A stretch of 64,000 nt of DNA from Azorinus chamasolen. Lineage: Eukaryota > Mollusca > Bivalvia > Cardiida > Solecurtidae. The position numbers and the translations under genes are program-made. The notes under the pieces are model-generated. The model saw only the letters and a list, made by a program, of their open reading frames with translations. It ran no database searches and was not told the DNA's origin. Where the stretch lies: contig OY755247.1 of the NCBI GenBank assembly GCA_963576725.1, positions 13,086,534 through 13,150,533 of the forward strand, read 5' to 3'. Below are positions 11,512-22,224 of this stretch, piece after piece (position 1 is the stretch's first letter; each line of letters opens with the position of its first letter).

Positions 11512-11720
11512 CTAAAATAGTAGATCCAGATCAGATGGCTCCTTCAGGAACTATCTGATCAGAGTCTTCTCTGTTTGCTAATGACATGATACTGATCTGA
11601 GTCTACAGTTTTTATCACAGCAAAAACTTCCCCTGAAAAATTTACAATTCAAAAATTCAGTTATTGAATATTCCTGATCTCATTATTTCTTACATGAATA
11701 TTCAACAGGAAAAGGGTTAA
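11512..11720. mobile_element. FB1 element, left end lost
   Basis: Stem AGATCCAGATCAGATGGCTCC; right end CAACAGGAAAAGGGTTAA. Confidence 0.72.
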
Positions 11721-11800
11721 CACCTTATAGGTAACTAAATTAGACCGACACAGCCAATAGTGTAAGACCCTTGGCAGTCGTTTCATCTGAATCTGCAGTA

Positions 11801-12113
11801 CAGTAGAACACGACTTAAGCGGCCATCCAAAAAGAGGTCTAATTATGGGTCTGTAAAGCTTAATGCAGTTGTCAGGGATGCAAATGTTGGCAAGGTACAA
11901 TTATTGTTCGAAGGGCAATTGTTCTAAGGGGGCAATCATCCTAAAATGGGCCATTATCCTAAAAGGGGCTTCATGGAGGGGAAAGCTCCTATAGGAGCTG
12001 CATTACTTTTGCACTTTTGCACTTTTGCATTACTTCTGCATTACTTTTGCCCTACATTGAGCAAAAATAACCTGTTTTTTAAGACTCCTCCAATAAATGA
12101 ATGATAGCTACTG
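11801..12113. mobile_element. FB4 element, expanded
   Basis: TA|CAGTAGAACACGAC to GATAGCTACTG|TA. The left stem arm is replaced by short repeats (GGGCAAT.., ATCCTAAAA), and the tip GCTCCTATAGGAGC is kept. Confidence 0.75.
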
Positions 12114-12195
12114 TATTTGCCTAAGATTTGTCTCTCTGAATACTATGGGTAATTCGAGTAAACACTGATGGGGCCAATCCACTCTGAATATTCAA

Positions 12196-12406
12196 TAGAG
12201 CAACAGATAAAAACAGATAATGGTGCATACTCAAATACTAAATTCGTCATTTCTTCACCAAACCCTACGTTGTGACCACTCTTTAGAATCGTCTCTTTGA
12301 GACGATTCTAAAGAGTGGTCACATCATAGGGTTTGGTGAAGAAATAAAGAAGTTATTCTTGAAAATGTTTCAATTTACACATCGTATCTCATAATCTGGA
12401 CCTCTG
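12196..12406. mobile_element. FB3 element
   Basis: Nearly perfect stem with tip GTCTCTTTGAGAC; the right end is CTGGACCTCTG. Confidence 0.85.
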
Positions 12407-12708
12407 TTCAGCATTTAAAAGGTTAGGTGAGATGAAATGTTTAGGCATGTATTAGACAAACACTGCTTCTCCCTGATTAAGCAATTGATTTACATGAGCT
12501 TCACACAGTTTCAGCAGAAGCAATCATTTCTCATGATTTGTTTCCATATTAAACACATGAGTTTTCATCAATTTTGTCTCCAAGCTTATCAGTACCCAAT
12601 ATGCCCCTCCAAAACGGTGAAATCTATTCAGAAAACCTATTAATGATTTTTTTTCGCCCATTTTTGGACTGATAATCCACTTCTGCATGCTATTCAAAAT
12701 GATTACTT
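12407..12708. other. Unassigned sequence
   Basis: No exon or repeat recognised. Confidence 0.45.
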
Positions 12709-12930
12709 TTAACACTTTCCTCCATGAGTATTCATGCAAGAATTAAAAGACGTCATGAATACTAATTAGATTAATTTGTTACATGGACACAGGAATATTT
12801 TACCATGGCAGAAACTGTAGAATTGTATCTATATCATATCATAAGCAATCAGAGCAGACCCTGATAAGATGGCTTATATACTCTGTTTTGCAAAGGCGTA
12901 GAAAGGTGAATTTATGGAATATAGGGTTAA
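12709..12930. mobile_element. FB1 element (CTCC-type ends)
   Basis: TTAACACTTTCCTCCATGAG to GGAATATAGGGTTAA; stem tip reduced. Confidence 0.78.
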
Positions 12931-13172
12931 CCCTTTCTTCCATAAATACGCCTTTCTACGCCTCTGTAAAAGTCACATAACCCTTTCCAACAAATATACG
13001 CCTTTCTACGCCTCTATAAAAGTCATTTTTTGAAACCATTGTGATAAATAGAGCAAAATGGTTTCAAAATTACATAATTCTAAATGTTTCCTTTTCTCTA
13101 GTAAATATTCCTTTTCCCTAGATTTATTCAAAGAGGTTGAATCTAAAAATAGTCTATGGAGGAAAGGGTTAA
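12927..13172. mobile_element. FB2, core-deleted
   Basis: The stem jumps from AAATAGAGCA to AAATGGTTTC, removing the dyad. The left end is partly duplicated (CGCCTTTCTACGCCTCT twice). Confidence 0.85.
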
Positions 13173-13231
13173 TGAAACCATTTTAATAAATAGAGCATTT
13201 GCTCCTATAGGAGCAAATGCTCTATTTATCA

Positions 13232-13763
13232 TGCAACGTCACGAAATACAGTCACTTCCTACTAGCATAATATTTTCCACGTCGACGCTGTATTTTGTGA
13301 GGTATAGTGCATGTGTACTGACCCCACTGGGATGCAAGTTTGGTTCAGCCAAAAGGAGGAAAACAGAAGGACGAAAAAGGCATAATTAAACATAAACATC
13401 AAATTTAACACATTTGCTCACCTTTGTCTCAACTATTTGTCCAGATAAAATGATTAAATCAAGTTTGTTTATGTTGTAAAAGTCGATGACGTCACTGCAC
13501 GCCCACATGACGTCACATATATCACACTTACATGTATTTTCATTCAGGGGACGAAACCGCTTTAGCAATCTTTCTTTTTCTTCATTTTCTCCATTTTCCT
13601 GGGTGTTGCATGATAAAAGAATTACTATGCTAGTAGTTTGGAAGTTAAGCTGTATTTTGGCTCGTCAGAAAAGTAGTTAAATGCTCGCCAAGGCTCGCAT
13701 TTAACAACTTTTCCAACTCGCCAAAATACAGCTGACCTTCCAAACTACTAGCATAGTAATTCT
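13232..13763. mobile_element. 532-bp insertion with 9-bp target duplication and a terminal foldback
   Basis: Flanked by TATTTATCA (13223-13231 and 13764-13772). It has no obvious terminal inverted repeats. Instead one end (13618-13763) is a 146-base palindrome beginning AGAATTACTATGCTAGTAG. A pair of perfect CRE octamers lies inside. A 9-bp duplication fits Mutator-like transposons. Confidence 0.8.
13487..13515. promoter_or_regulatory. Pair of CRE octamers
   Basis: TGACGTCA at 13487-13494 and 13508-13515 inside the 532-bp insertion. Confidence 0.5.
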
Positions 13764-13974
13764 TATTTATCACAATGGTTTCAAACTACAAAATTCTAAA
13801 ATTCTACTTTTCTCTAGTAAATGCTCCTTTCGGGTAGAGTCATTCGAAGAGGTTGGGTCTAAAAATAGCCTATGATGTAATGGGTTAAGACAGGTTAAAC
13901 TAATCAGTATCCAAGCCGACTGAATTTTGATTGAATACTTTGTATGAGAAATGTGGGACACACATCTACTGGCA

Positions 13975-14306
13975 TTTTCAAACAGTGTACACCCAGATCA
14001 GAGTGCTCCTAAAGGAGTCCTTTGATAAGGATCTGGGTCCATGCTTATAAAACTTTCAGTTGAGTCTGAGTCCGTTCTCAAGTTTTTGATTGGTCAGATT
14101 TGAGCCTTTGGCTCAAATCTGACCAATCAAAAGCTTGAGAACTCAAATCTGACCAATCAAAAGCTTGAGAACGAACTCAGACTCAACTAAAAAGCTTTAT
14201 AAGCATGGACCCTGGACTGTTTGTCGTTCGTTTTAACAACTAATACAATTAATATTCATAATATCATTATTTTTCTTACATAAATATTCATGGAGTAAAG
14301 GGTTAA
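13975..14306. mobile_element. FB1 element with nested FB9
   Basis: The stem loop region is interrupted by FB9; right end TGGAGTAAAGGGTTAA. Confidence 0.72.
14035..14212. mobile_element. FB9 hairpin, copy 1
   Basis: GGGTCCATGCTTATAA to TTATAAGCATGGACCC. A long palindrome whose right arm carries an internal tandem duplication (CTCAAATCTGACCAATCAAA twice). Confidence 0.85.
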
Positions 14307-14333
14307 GTGTTTCATACTGAATGAGCTCAATAG

Positions 14334-14526
14334 TTAACCCTTTCCCTCATATAAGCACCTTTTCATGCTTTTGCAAACACAGAAGAAGCGGATCAGATAG
14401 CTCCTATAAGAGCTGTCTGATTGTGGTCTGCTCTGTCTGCCTATGGTATAATATAGATATGATCCTACAGTTTTTGTCTAAGCTAACAATTCCCTCGAAA
14501 AATTTAGATCATAAATATTAGGTTAA
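14334..14526. mobile_element. FB1, truncated right side
   Basis: First of a head-to-tail run of FB1 copies; shares its right TTAA with the next. Confidence 0.78.
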
Positions 14527-14745
14527 CCCTTTCCCCCCCGTTCTACATTTAGACCAAATTTAGACAAAATAGTTATGATAAAATATGGAAAGTGGAACAT
14601 TATAGCAATTTTAGAAACTAAAGAAACAGATCTATCAAATTCCATACGCAAACAGACCAGACCCTGATCAGATGGCTCCTATAGGATCTGGGTCTACTCT
14701 GCTTGCAAATGTATGAACACATGTTTATACGAGGGAAAGGGTTAA
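14523..14745. mobile_element. FB1 element (inverted)
   Basis: Opposite orientation to its neighbours; stem tip shortened to GCTCCTATAGGATC. Confidence 0.8.
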
Positions 14746-14797
14746 TGAATATTCATGAAGTGACCAATTCATGCATAAATGCTCATTAGGGAAAGGT

Positions 14798-15047
14798 TTA
14801 ACCCTTTCCCTCATATAAACATGTTTTCACGCATTTGCAAACAGAGTAGACCCAGATCAGACGGCTCCTAAAGGAGCCATCTGATCAGGGTCTGCTCTGT
14901 TTGCTAATAGAATCTGATAGATCCGTTTCTTTGCTTTCTAAAATGTCTACAATGTTCCACCTACCCTATTTCTTTATAACTATTTTGTTAATGAATATTC
15001 AGCAGGTATTAAAATTTGGCTTAAATACAGAACAGGGAAAGGGTTAA
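14798..15047. mobile_element. FB1 element, intact
   Basis: 250 bp, stem tip GCTCCTAAAGGAGC. Confidence 0.9.
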
Positions 15048-15232
15048 CCCTTTACTCCATAAATATGCCTATCAAAGCCTAAACTACAAACAAAAGTAGA
15101 CCTAGATCAGACTACAGTCTCTGTCATGGCCTAATAGTCCTGTGCCCGTGTGCTATTATAGCAATTATTAATCTAATTAGTAGTCATGATGTCATACATT
15201 CTTACATGAATATTCATGGAGTAAAGGGTTAA
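15044..15232. mobile_element. FB1 (CTCC-type), hairpin-deleted
   Basis: Left stem arm only (AGTAGACCTAGATCAGACTA), then the right flank to GGAGTAAAGGGTTAA. Confidence 0.78.
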
Positions 15233-15266
15233 ATACTGATGGGCTATGCCACTCTGGAAAAAAAGG

Positions 15267-15504
15267 TTAACCCTTTACCTCATATAATTGGACTTTCATG
15301 CATTTGCAAACAGAGTAGTCCCAGATCAGATGGCTCCTATAATCAGGGTCTACTCTGTTTGCTAACAGAGTTTGATAGATATGTTTCTTGACTTTCTAGA
15401 ATAGCTACAATGTTCCACTTTCCATAATTCATCGTAACTATTTTGTCCATGAATATTCAGTCCGTATTGAAATTTTGAATAAACATAGAACAGGGGAAGC
15501 GTTA
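15267..15504. mobile_element. FB1 element
   Basis: The tip loses the right half of the dyad (GGCTCCTATAATCAGG). Confidence 0.8.
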
Positions 15505-15940
15505 CAGACATTCAGACTTGCAATGCATAATGCCTAACAATTGCATAAATCATTTGTTTATATGCTGAAAAGAAGTATATCACAAGAAAGCCAATTGAAT
15601 AAACACTGAAGAAGACAAAAGCTTTCATGTGTTTGATATTGAAAAGCCGATGTTATTCGACAATGTATTCCTATTTATTCCAGTTTAGAATTGTTACCTG
15701 TTCGACAAAAGCCAATATTTTGTTCTAGAACTAAAATTATAAGTACTGATAAAAGCAGGTTATTCTGTATCAACAGGGGCATTTTTAGATAAAAGTTCAA
15801 ATTGACAATCTTGATAATAATTATTGAACAAAATAAACACCAAGTTTTATGATTTATTAAAACTATGCATGAATTGTAGAGACTTTCACTTAAATGCACT
15901 GGGGAATTGTTTTTGAGATTACAGTTACTCAGAGTTCAAA
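15505..15940. repeat. Unassigned, with a repeat shared with 24149-24275
   Basis: GCATAAATCATTTGTTTATA and ACTGAAGAAGACAAA blocks recur near 24.2 kb. The rest is AT-rich. Confidence 0.5.
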
Positions 15941-16154
15941 TTAACCCTTACAGTGCGGGACACGAGTCACTAATGTCCTTTGCAAACAGTGCAGACCCAG
16001 ATGAGAGGGCTCCTAGAGGAGCCCTCTCATCAGGGTCTGCACTGTTTGTCCTGTTACACTTTTCCTTAGGAAAAATCCCTATATATTCACCACAAGATTG
16101 ACTGGTTTGAATTTTGGAATAGTCCATTCAAAAATTAAGCGTTGTAAGTGTTAA
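15941..16154. mobile_element. FB8 element, copy 2
   Basis: 214 bp. TTAACCCTTACAGTGCGGG to TTGTAAGTGTTAA; stem tip GGGCTCCTAGAGGAGCCC. Confidence 0.9.
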
Positions 16155-16200
16155 AGAATATACAAGGCTGATAAAATATGCACTCTGATAAACGTTATTA

Positions 16201-16356
16201 CAGAGGTCCAGATAAGATGCGTAAATTAATAGCTCCTTTATTTCTCCACCAAACCCTTTACTGTGACCACTCTTTAGAATCGTCTCAAAGAGGATAGGGT
16301 TTGGTGGAGAAATGACGATTTTAGCATTTGGGTACGTACCATTATCTGTAGCTCTG
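16201..16356. mobile_element. FB3, partial stem deletion
   Basis: CAGAGGTCCAGATAAG to TGTAGCTCTG; the right stem half is missing. Confidence 0.82.
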
Positions 16357-16511
16357 TTATCAGCTTTAAATTCTTTATACTTTTCCTCTCAGGTCAAGGT
16401 AATTAATGGCTTTGGAAGTTAAATCCTGATCAAATGCAAATTAATTCAACTTATTACTCATTGAGTCAGAATGAACCAGGATCAAATGTTTTGGCATATT
16501 GATAACAGTAT

Positions 16512-16622
16512 TACAGAGCAACATAATTGATTCTTAAGAGTGGTCACAACATAGGGTTTGGTGGAGAAATAAAGAAATTGTTCTCGAAAATATCTTAATT
16601 TACTCATCTTATGATATCTCAG
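16512..16622. mobile_element. FB3 right half
   Basis: CAGAGCAAC then AAGAGTGGTCACAACATAGG to the right arm. Confidence 0.7.
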
Positions 16623-16658
16623 GTACTATTGAACAATCCTCAATATGAGAGATTAACC

Positions 16659-16887
16659 TTAACCCATTCCTGCATATTGACGCCTTTTGACGCTTCTGTA
16701 AAAGTCACTTTATGAAACCATTGTGATAAATAGAGCATTTGCTCCACATGAGCAAATGCTCTATTTATCACAATGGTTTCAAAACTACACTATTCTGAAA
16801 ATTTCCTTTTCTCTAGTTAATGCTCCTTTTTGGTAGAGTTAATCAAAGAGATTAGGTATAAAAATAGCCTAAGTGGGAATGAGTTAA
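16659..16887. mobile_element. FB2 element
   Basis: Tip GCTCCACATGAGC, a variant of the common dyad. Confidence 0.88.
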
Positions 16888-16965
16888 GTGCTTTCCTGGC
16901 GACTTTGTGGTAACCTTTACGGACAGTTTGGACCAAGATCATCTCAACATTATCCAAACTATCTG

Positions 16966-17158
16966 CAGAGGTCCAGATAAGATGCGTACATTTAAACATT
17001 TTCAAGAATATCTCCTTTATTTCTCCACTAAACCCTATAATGTGACCACTCTTTAGAATCGTCTCAAAGAGATGATTCTAAAGAGTGGTTACAGTATAGG
17101 GTTTGGTGGTGAAATAACAATTTTAGTATTTGGGTACGCACATTTATCTATAGCTCTG
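16966..17158. mobile_element. FB3 element
   Basis: CAGAGGTCCAGATAAG to ATAGCTCTG, full stem. Confidence 0.88.
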
Positions 17159-17819
17159 TTACTTTTACTCCGAAACTGATTTTATGAAATGTAAGAAAAA
17201 CATACTTTTATAATTGGAGCAGAGGATAATATTTGCAGACGACAATTGCTCAGAGTGCAGAAGGTAAAAAAAATGAATATATTAGCATATGAATAGCTTA
17301 CTACTACTTCAGTTTTGACTTTAATCCACAAGCGCTCTGGATTTTTGAATTGCATGAATCATTTCTAACCACTCTGGTTTTGATTTTTTTTTAATTTTGG
17401 AGTTTGCAATGACTGCAATGTGATTTATTGCTGAAGTTATATCTTTGGCATGACATTTCGAATTCTTTATGACCAAATTATTTCCTGGCTTTTTTAGATT
17501 GCCATGCCTCCTTCAGTCTTAGAAACCTAACCAGTTTCATATTCAAATGTTTAATCTGTGTATACATAACAATAAGGTCCAGTAACTACTTTAAGGTAAA
17601 TTTTGCTCCAAAGAATTCTAACATCAAACTGCAGAGTCCCTGATTCTACTGGAACCTCTGATATGGGTCTTCACTGTTTACAAATAGCGGTTTTCTTCAT
17701 TCAAATGGTTAAAAACTTTGTTCTGTCAGATAAATAGCATATAAATACAGCAACTTTCCAAACAATGTCTAACAAAAGTACAGGGATATATCAACTTGTA
17801 TTGAACACAGCTTCATATC
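17159..17819. other. Unassigned, with remnants
   Basis: An FB7-like tail (GACGACAATTGCTCAGAGTG) near 17240 and a worn FB1/FB8 stem near 17640. No exon seen. Confidence 0.4.
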
Positions 17820-18069
17820 TTAACCCTTCTCTTGCTGAATTTTAAAAAACATTTCTTCTTCTTTACCCATGCCCTGTTGTATAATTACATATATCTTCAC
17901 TCTCTACAATTATTTCTCTGTGCAATCACTGCTGTGGGGTTCACTGGTTGCACAATCAATTTGTAAATAGTGCAGACCCTGATGAGACAGCTCCTGCAGG
18001 AGCTGTCTCATCTGGGTCTTCACTATTTACAGGTAGGTATATTGACGCGAACAGCAAGCGAATGGTTAA
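17820..18069. mobile_element. FB6 element, copy 3
   Basis: TTAACCCTTCTCTTGC to GCAAGCGAATGGTTAA, tip GCTCCTGCAGGAGC. Confidence 0.9.
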
Positions 18070-18072
18070 CTA

Positions 18073-18508
18073 ACCCTTTTCCTGTTCACTATTTATGTAA
18101 GAAATAATGACACCATTAATATGAATAAAATTATTTTTTATAATTGCATATCAAGATATGACAATTTTACTCAGGCATATATATATCAAGATATGACAAT
18201 TTTACTCCGGCAGAAACTGAAGAATCAGATATACAGTAAAACCTCTGTAAAACGGACGTTAAATTTAGCATAAATATCGGTCTTGGGAGACAGGTGGCAG
18301 CTTAATGCAGGGCTCTAGGAGCTTATTGCATGACTTTCACCAGCATTAAGCAGCCACCTGCCTAAAAGTATCTAAATTCTTCTCTACTAGAATTCCGGTT
18401 TAGAGGGGTTTTACTGTACCTGATACCATGAGCAAACAGCAGACCCTGATCTGGGTCTTGTCTGTTCGCAAATGTGTGAAAAGTCGTTTATATGAAGGAA
18501 AGGGTTAA
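18073..18508. mobile_element. FB1 element split by FB4
   Basis: An internal duplication (ATATCAAGATATGACAATTT twice), then FB4, then the right half ending GAAGGAAAGGGTTAA. Confidence 0.75.
18234..18415. mobile_element. FB4 nested in FB1
   Basis: TA|CAGTAAAACCTCTG to GGGGTTTTACTG|TA. Confidence 0.87.
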
Positions 18509-18536
18509 ATACAGCAGTTTACATAAGACTCATCAA

Positions 18537-18695
18537 TTGACCCTTTACTCCAAGAATATACATGCAAGAAATAATGACATCACGAATATTAGCTTCGATT
18601 ATTTTTTATCATAGCACATGGACACAGGAATTTTTGGCAATAGTAGAAGTACATCTAATTAATTTCATAAGCAGGGTCTGCAGTTTGATGTTCTG
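18537..18695. mobile_element. FB1 left-half fragment
   Basis: TTTACTCCAAGAATATACATG then worn stem. Confidence 0.55.
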
Positions 18696-18719
18696 AATTC
18701 TTTACTGAAATAATTATTT

Positions 18720-19202
18720 TTAACCCTTTACTCCATGAATATTCATGTTATAATTATTAGTCATCATGAATATTAATTAGTTTTATATGTTTTATAATGG
18801 CACATGAACATGGGAATGGTTTGCTATGGCAGAAACTGTAGAATCATATCTAGATTATATCATAAGCCAAAAGGGCAGACCCCTGATCAGACGGCTCCTA
18901 TAGGAGCTGTCTGATCTGGGTCTACTAGGATTGCAAATGCGTATAAAGGCGTATTTATCCCTTTCCTCCATGAATACGCCTTTCTACACCTCTGTAATAA
19001 CCTCTTCTTGAAACCATTGTGATAAATAGAGCATTAATTTGCTCCTATAGGAGCAAATGCTCTATTTATCACAATAGTTTCAAACTACAAAATTCTAAAA
19101 TTTTACTTTTCTCTAGTAAATACTCCTTTTGGGTAGATTCATTCAAAGAGGTTGGGTCTAAAAATAGCCTATGGAGGAAAGGGTAAGGAGTAAAGGGTTA
19201 AC
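18720..19202. mobile_element. FB1 element with FB2 nested near its right end
   Basis: Stem tip GCTCCTATAGGAGC; the right end GGAGTAAAGGGTTAA resumes after the FB2. Confidence 0.82.
18958..19185. mobile_element. FB2 nested in FB1
   Basis: CCCTTTCCTCC to GGAGGAAAGGG, tip GCTCCTATAGGAGC. Confidence 0.85.
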
Positions 19203-19212
19203 CGTCAGCATT

Positions 19213-19390
19213 CTACTCGAGAATTTGTCCTAGCCTTTGTGAACAGTTTGGATCCAGATGAGACACTGAGTAACTGTTTGTCATTCTAATTATGTTTCTC
19301 GCAAAATATGTAAGAAAATGTCTCCTTTGAATATTGAAGCAGACAACAATATTGGCAGACGACAATTGCTCAGAGTGCAGAAGGTCAAAA
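19213..19390. mobile_element. FB7 element, worn
   Basis: GTTTGGATCCAGATGAGACAC, then GCAGACGACAATTGCTC. Confidence 0.6.
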
Positions 19391-19964
19391 TAATTTTGCA
19401 CTAAGCCCATAAATTGGCTTAGAGAACAAGCCCATTATTTTTGAGTGAAAAAGAACAATATTTCATACCAATCCCCTTCCAACTCATTTTATGCCGCAAA
19501 CTTTAACATGTATTTGAAATTGGAATATACCATGATCAGTGAAAAGTCCTCTGACCAGGCAGTGCACTGTTTGTCATTCAGAATTCATTTCAGCAACATT
19601 TACTCCTTAAAACTAAACGACGATACTGTCAGACATTGATAGATCATTTCATTTTGAAAATTCAGTAATAAAAGGGTCAATTCCAAAGAGTTGCAAAGCT
19701 GAAGTATTCCAAGTCACATTCAGATTTCCTTTGTTGTCTTAAAGTAAACAGCCAGAGATGGTTGAACAGGCTGACAAGCATAATTTGTTGTTCTTTTGTC
19801 TGTGTTGAAGGTCATCAATTTCAGCAAAAGAGCATCACAAACAAAACAAAACAACCATCACTCATCTGTCAGAGAATAGTCAAAAGTTTTCCAAAGAATG
19901 TTAAAATGTCAGTATGCTGAGAGCTGTAGAAAAGTATGATGGACATAAGTCTACACCTTCACTC
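19391..19964. other. Unassigned sequence
   Basis: No exon, hairpin or element end recognised apart from a short FB8 scrap near 19555. Confidence 0.4.
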
Positions 19965-20020
19965 CTTTACTCTATAAATATGCCTTTCTATGCCATTGCA
20001 AACAGAGCAGACTTGGATCT

Positions 20021-20197
20021 GGGTCCATGCTTATAAAACTTTTAGTTGAGTCTGAGTTCGTTCTCAAGTTTTTGATTGGTCAGATTTGAGCCTTTGGCTC
20101 AAATCTGACCAATCAAAAGCTTGAGAACTCAAATCTGACCAATCAAAAGCATGAGAACAAACTCAGACTCAACTAAAAAGCTTTATAAGCATAGGCC
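20021..20197. mobile_element. FB9 hairpin, copy 2, nested in FB1
   Basis: Same 177-178 bp palindrome as copy 1, with the same internal tandem duplication. Confidence 0.87.
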
Positions 20198-20303
20198 CAG
20201 ATGGCTCCTGTGGGAGCCGTATGATCAGTCTGCTCTGTTTGCTTATATAATATACATATGATGTTACAGTTTCTGCCATGGTCAAAAGTTCCTGTGGCCA
20301 TAT

Positions 20304-20362
20304 CGAGGGCTTGGTGCAAAACTTTGTGAAGGAGTTAGAATAGTTTTGCCACCAAGCCCTCG
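20304..20362. mobile_element. FB10 micro-palindrome nested in FB1
   Basis: CGAGGGCTTGGTGCAAAACT with its inverted partner. The flanks ATAT on both sides suggest a 4-bp AT target duplication. Confidence 0.78.
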
Positions 20363-20388
20363 ATATGCTATTACAACAATTAATCTAT

Positions 20389-20602
20389 TTAACTCTTTGC
20401 ACGCTAGCGGCGAAACTGTGATTACCTATGCAAACAGTTTGGATCCAGATGAGACGCCGCATAATGCGGCGTCTCATCAGGATCCAAACTGTTTGTCATC
20501 TTGACCATATTTTTGCAAAAAAATGAGAGAAAGTTTATTTTAAGAATTGAAGCAGACGACAATTGTTGCAGACGAGAAATTACTTAGCGTGCAAAGAGTT
20601 AA
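20389..20602. mobile_element. FB7 element, intact, nested in FB1 at TTAA
   Basis: 214 bp. TTAACTCTTTGCACGC to GCGTGCAAAGAGTTAA; stem GTTTGGATCCAGATGAGACG, tip GCCGCATAATGCGGC. Confidence 0.92.
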
Positions 20603-20654
20603 TATTCATGACATTGTTTATTTCTTACAGGAATATTCATTGAGTAAAAGGTCA

Positions 20655-20918
20655 ACCCGGTCCCTGTTCAATATTCATGTAAGAAATAATGATATCGTGA
20701 ATATCTATATCCCAAAGCCTTGGCAAACAGAGAAGACCCAGATCAGACAGCTCCTATAGGAGCCATCTCATCAGGGTCTGCTCTGTTTGCTTATGGCATT
20801 ATATAGTTAAGATTCTTCAGTTTCTGCCATGTCCAAAATTTCCCTTTGTTTATGTGTCATTTTAAAATTAATCCAATTAATATTGATGACATCATTATTT
20901 CTTAAATAAATATTCATA
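20655..20918. mobile_element. FB1 element
   Basis: Left end CCGGTCCCTGTTCAATATTC, full stem with tip GCTCCTATAGGAGC. Confidence 0.78.
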
Positions 20919-21120
20919 CCTTTCCTTCATATAAACACGTAGGAGCAGTCTGATCAGGGTCTGCGCCGTTTGCTAATGGAATTTGAAAGATCTGTTTCTT
21001 TACATTCTTATATGACTGCTAATCATTGTTCCACCTCCATAATTCATTAGAATTATTTTTGTCTATGAATATTCAATAGGTATTTAAATCTGGAATAAAC
21101 ATAGAACAGGGAAAGGGTAA
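20919..21120. mobile_element. FB1, left stem arm deleted
   Basis: Jumps from ATAAACACGT to AGGAGCAGTCTG, i.e. to the middle of the dyad, then a normal right half. Confidence 0.75.
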
Positions 21121-21345
21121 ACCTTTACTCCATAAATACGCCTTTCTATGCCGTTCGGAAACAGAGAAGACCAAGATCAGACGGCTCCAATAAGAGCCGT
21201 CTGATCAGGGTCTGCTCTGTTTGCTTACAGTATAATAGATATGATTCTACAGTTTCTGTCATTTACCAAATTTCCTGTCAGTGTGTCATTATAACAATTT
21301 AATCTAATTGATATTCATGATGTCATTATTTCTTACATGAATACA
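21117..21345. mobile_element. FB1 (CTCC-type), right end lost
   Basis: Full stem with tip GCTCCAATAAGAGC; stops at TACATGAATA. Confidence 0.75.
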
Positions 21346-21687
21346 GGGCACGACAATTTTCAAAATTTCACTAGTCCTGCAATATGGACAAAGAAGGCAA
21401 CACAAAATACTCACTAGTCCTGCAATATAGACAAAGAAGAGAAGATGACATGCAAGACAAGCAGACGAGTGATTTTTTGTCCCCTGAAATGGTTTAAAAC
21501 TCCATTAGATTTGTTTGTTGGATTGTATTTATTCCTCTTTTTGTTGCCGTTTTTATTAATGAATTCGATTTTGTAATTAATTTCGCTGTGTGAAATCGAT
21601 AATATGGGGACTTTTGCATGAGCTTAATATTTTCGGTACATACTCAACAAACAATATATTTGCTATGTTTGATTGCCTTTAGAATTA
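21346..21687. other. Unassigned, with a short tandem duplication
   Basis: CACTAGTCCTGCAATATGGA and a near copy occur twice (about 21370-21440). The rest is unrecognised. Confidence 0.45.
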
Positions 21688-21880
21688 CAGAGCTACAGAT
21701 AACGATGCGTACTCAGATACTAAAATCATAATTTCTCCATCAAACCCTATACTGTGACCACTCTTTAGAATCGTCTCTTCGAGACGATTCTAAAGAGTGG
21801 TCACAGTATAGGGTTTGGTGGAGAAATAAAGGAGCTATTGTTGAAAATGTTTAAATTTACGCATCTTATCTGGAGCTCTG
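21688..21880. mobile_element. FB3 element, intact
   Basis: CAGAGCTACAGATAAC to CTGGAGCTCTG with a perfect stem. GAATTA occurs on both flanks, but other copies do not confirm a 6-bp duplication. Confidence 0.9.
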
Positions 21881-22224
21881 GAATTACAATCAATCAAAAG
21901 AAGTACAAATCCACGAGTTGTTTCAATTATCAAGAGTTGTCACTCTCGTTAGCTCTCCACACCTGACAAGATAATGCTATGAAGGGCAATAAAATGAAAA
22001 GAAATCACATTTTCTAATAACATTGCAATTTTGTATGCATTGGTTGTAAATCAGTGGGACATCCTACCATTTTAATTGCATTTCAAAATTCTAAAATAAT
22101 TGCATAGCTGATATAATTTGATTGCATAATCACACAAAATACGCTGCTGATTTACAACTCTCAAAACACATATACAGTAAAACCCCTCAAAACCAGACGT
22201 TAAATTTGGCATAATTTTATCATA

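Larger units (their letters stand above)
13173..13888. mobile_element. FB2 element split by a 532-bp insertion
   Basis: Stem with tip GCTCCTATAGGAGC, interrupted inside TATTTATCA, which is duplicated on both sides of the insert. Confidence 0.85.
19965..20654. mobile_element. FB1 element carrying three nested elements (FB9, FB10, FB7)
   Basis: Reading past the inserts restores a normal FB1 order: CTCCTTTACTC left end, stem, CAGTTTCTGCCATGG, AATATTCATGACATTG and TGAGTAAAAGGTCAA. Confidence 0.85.
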
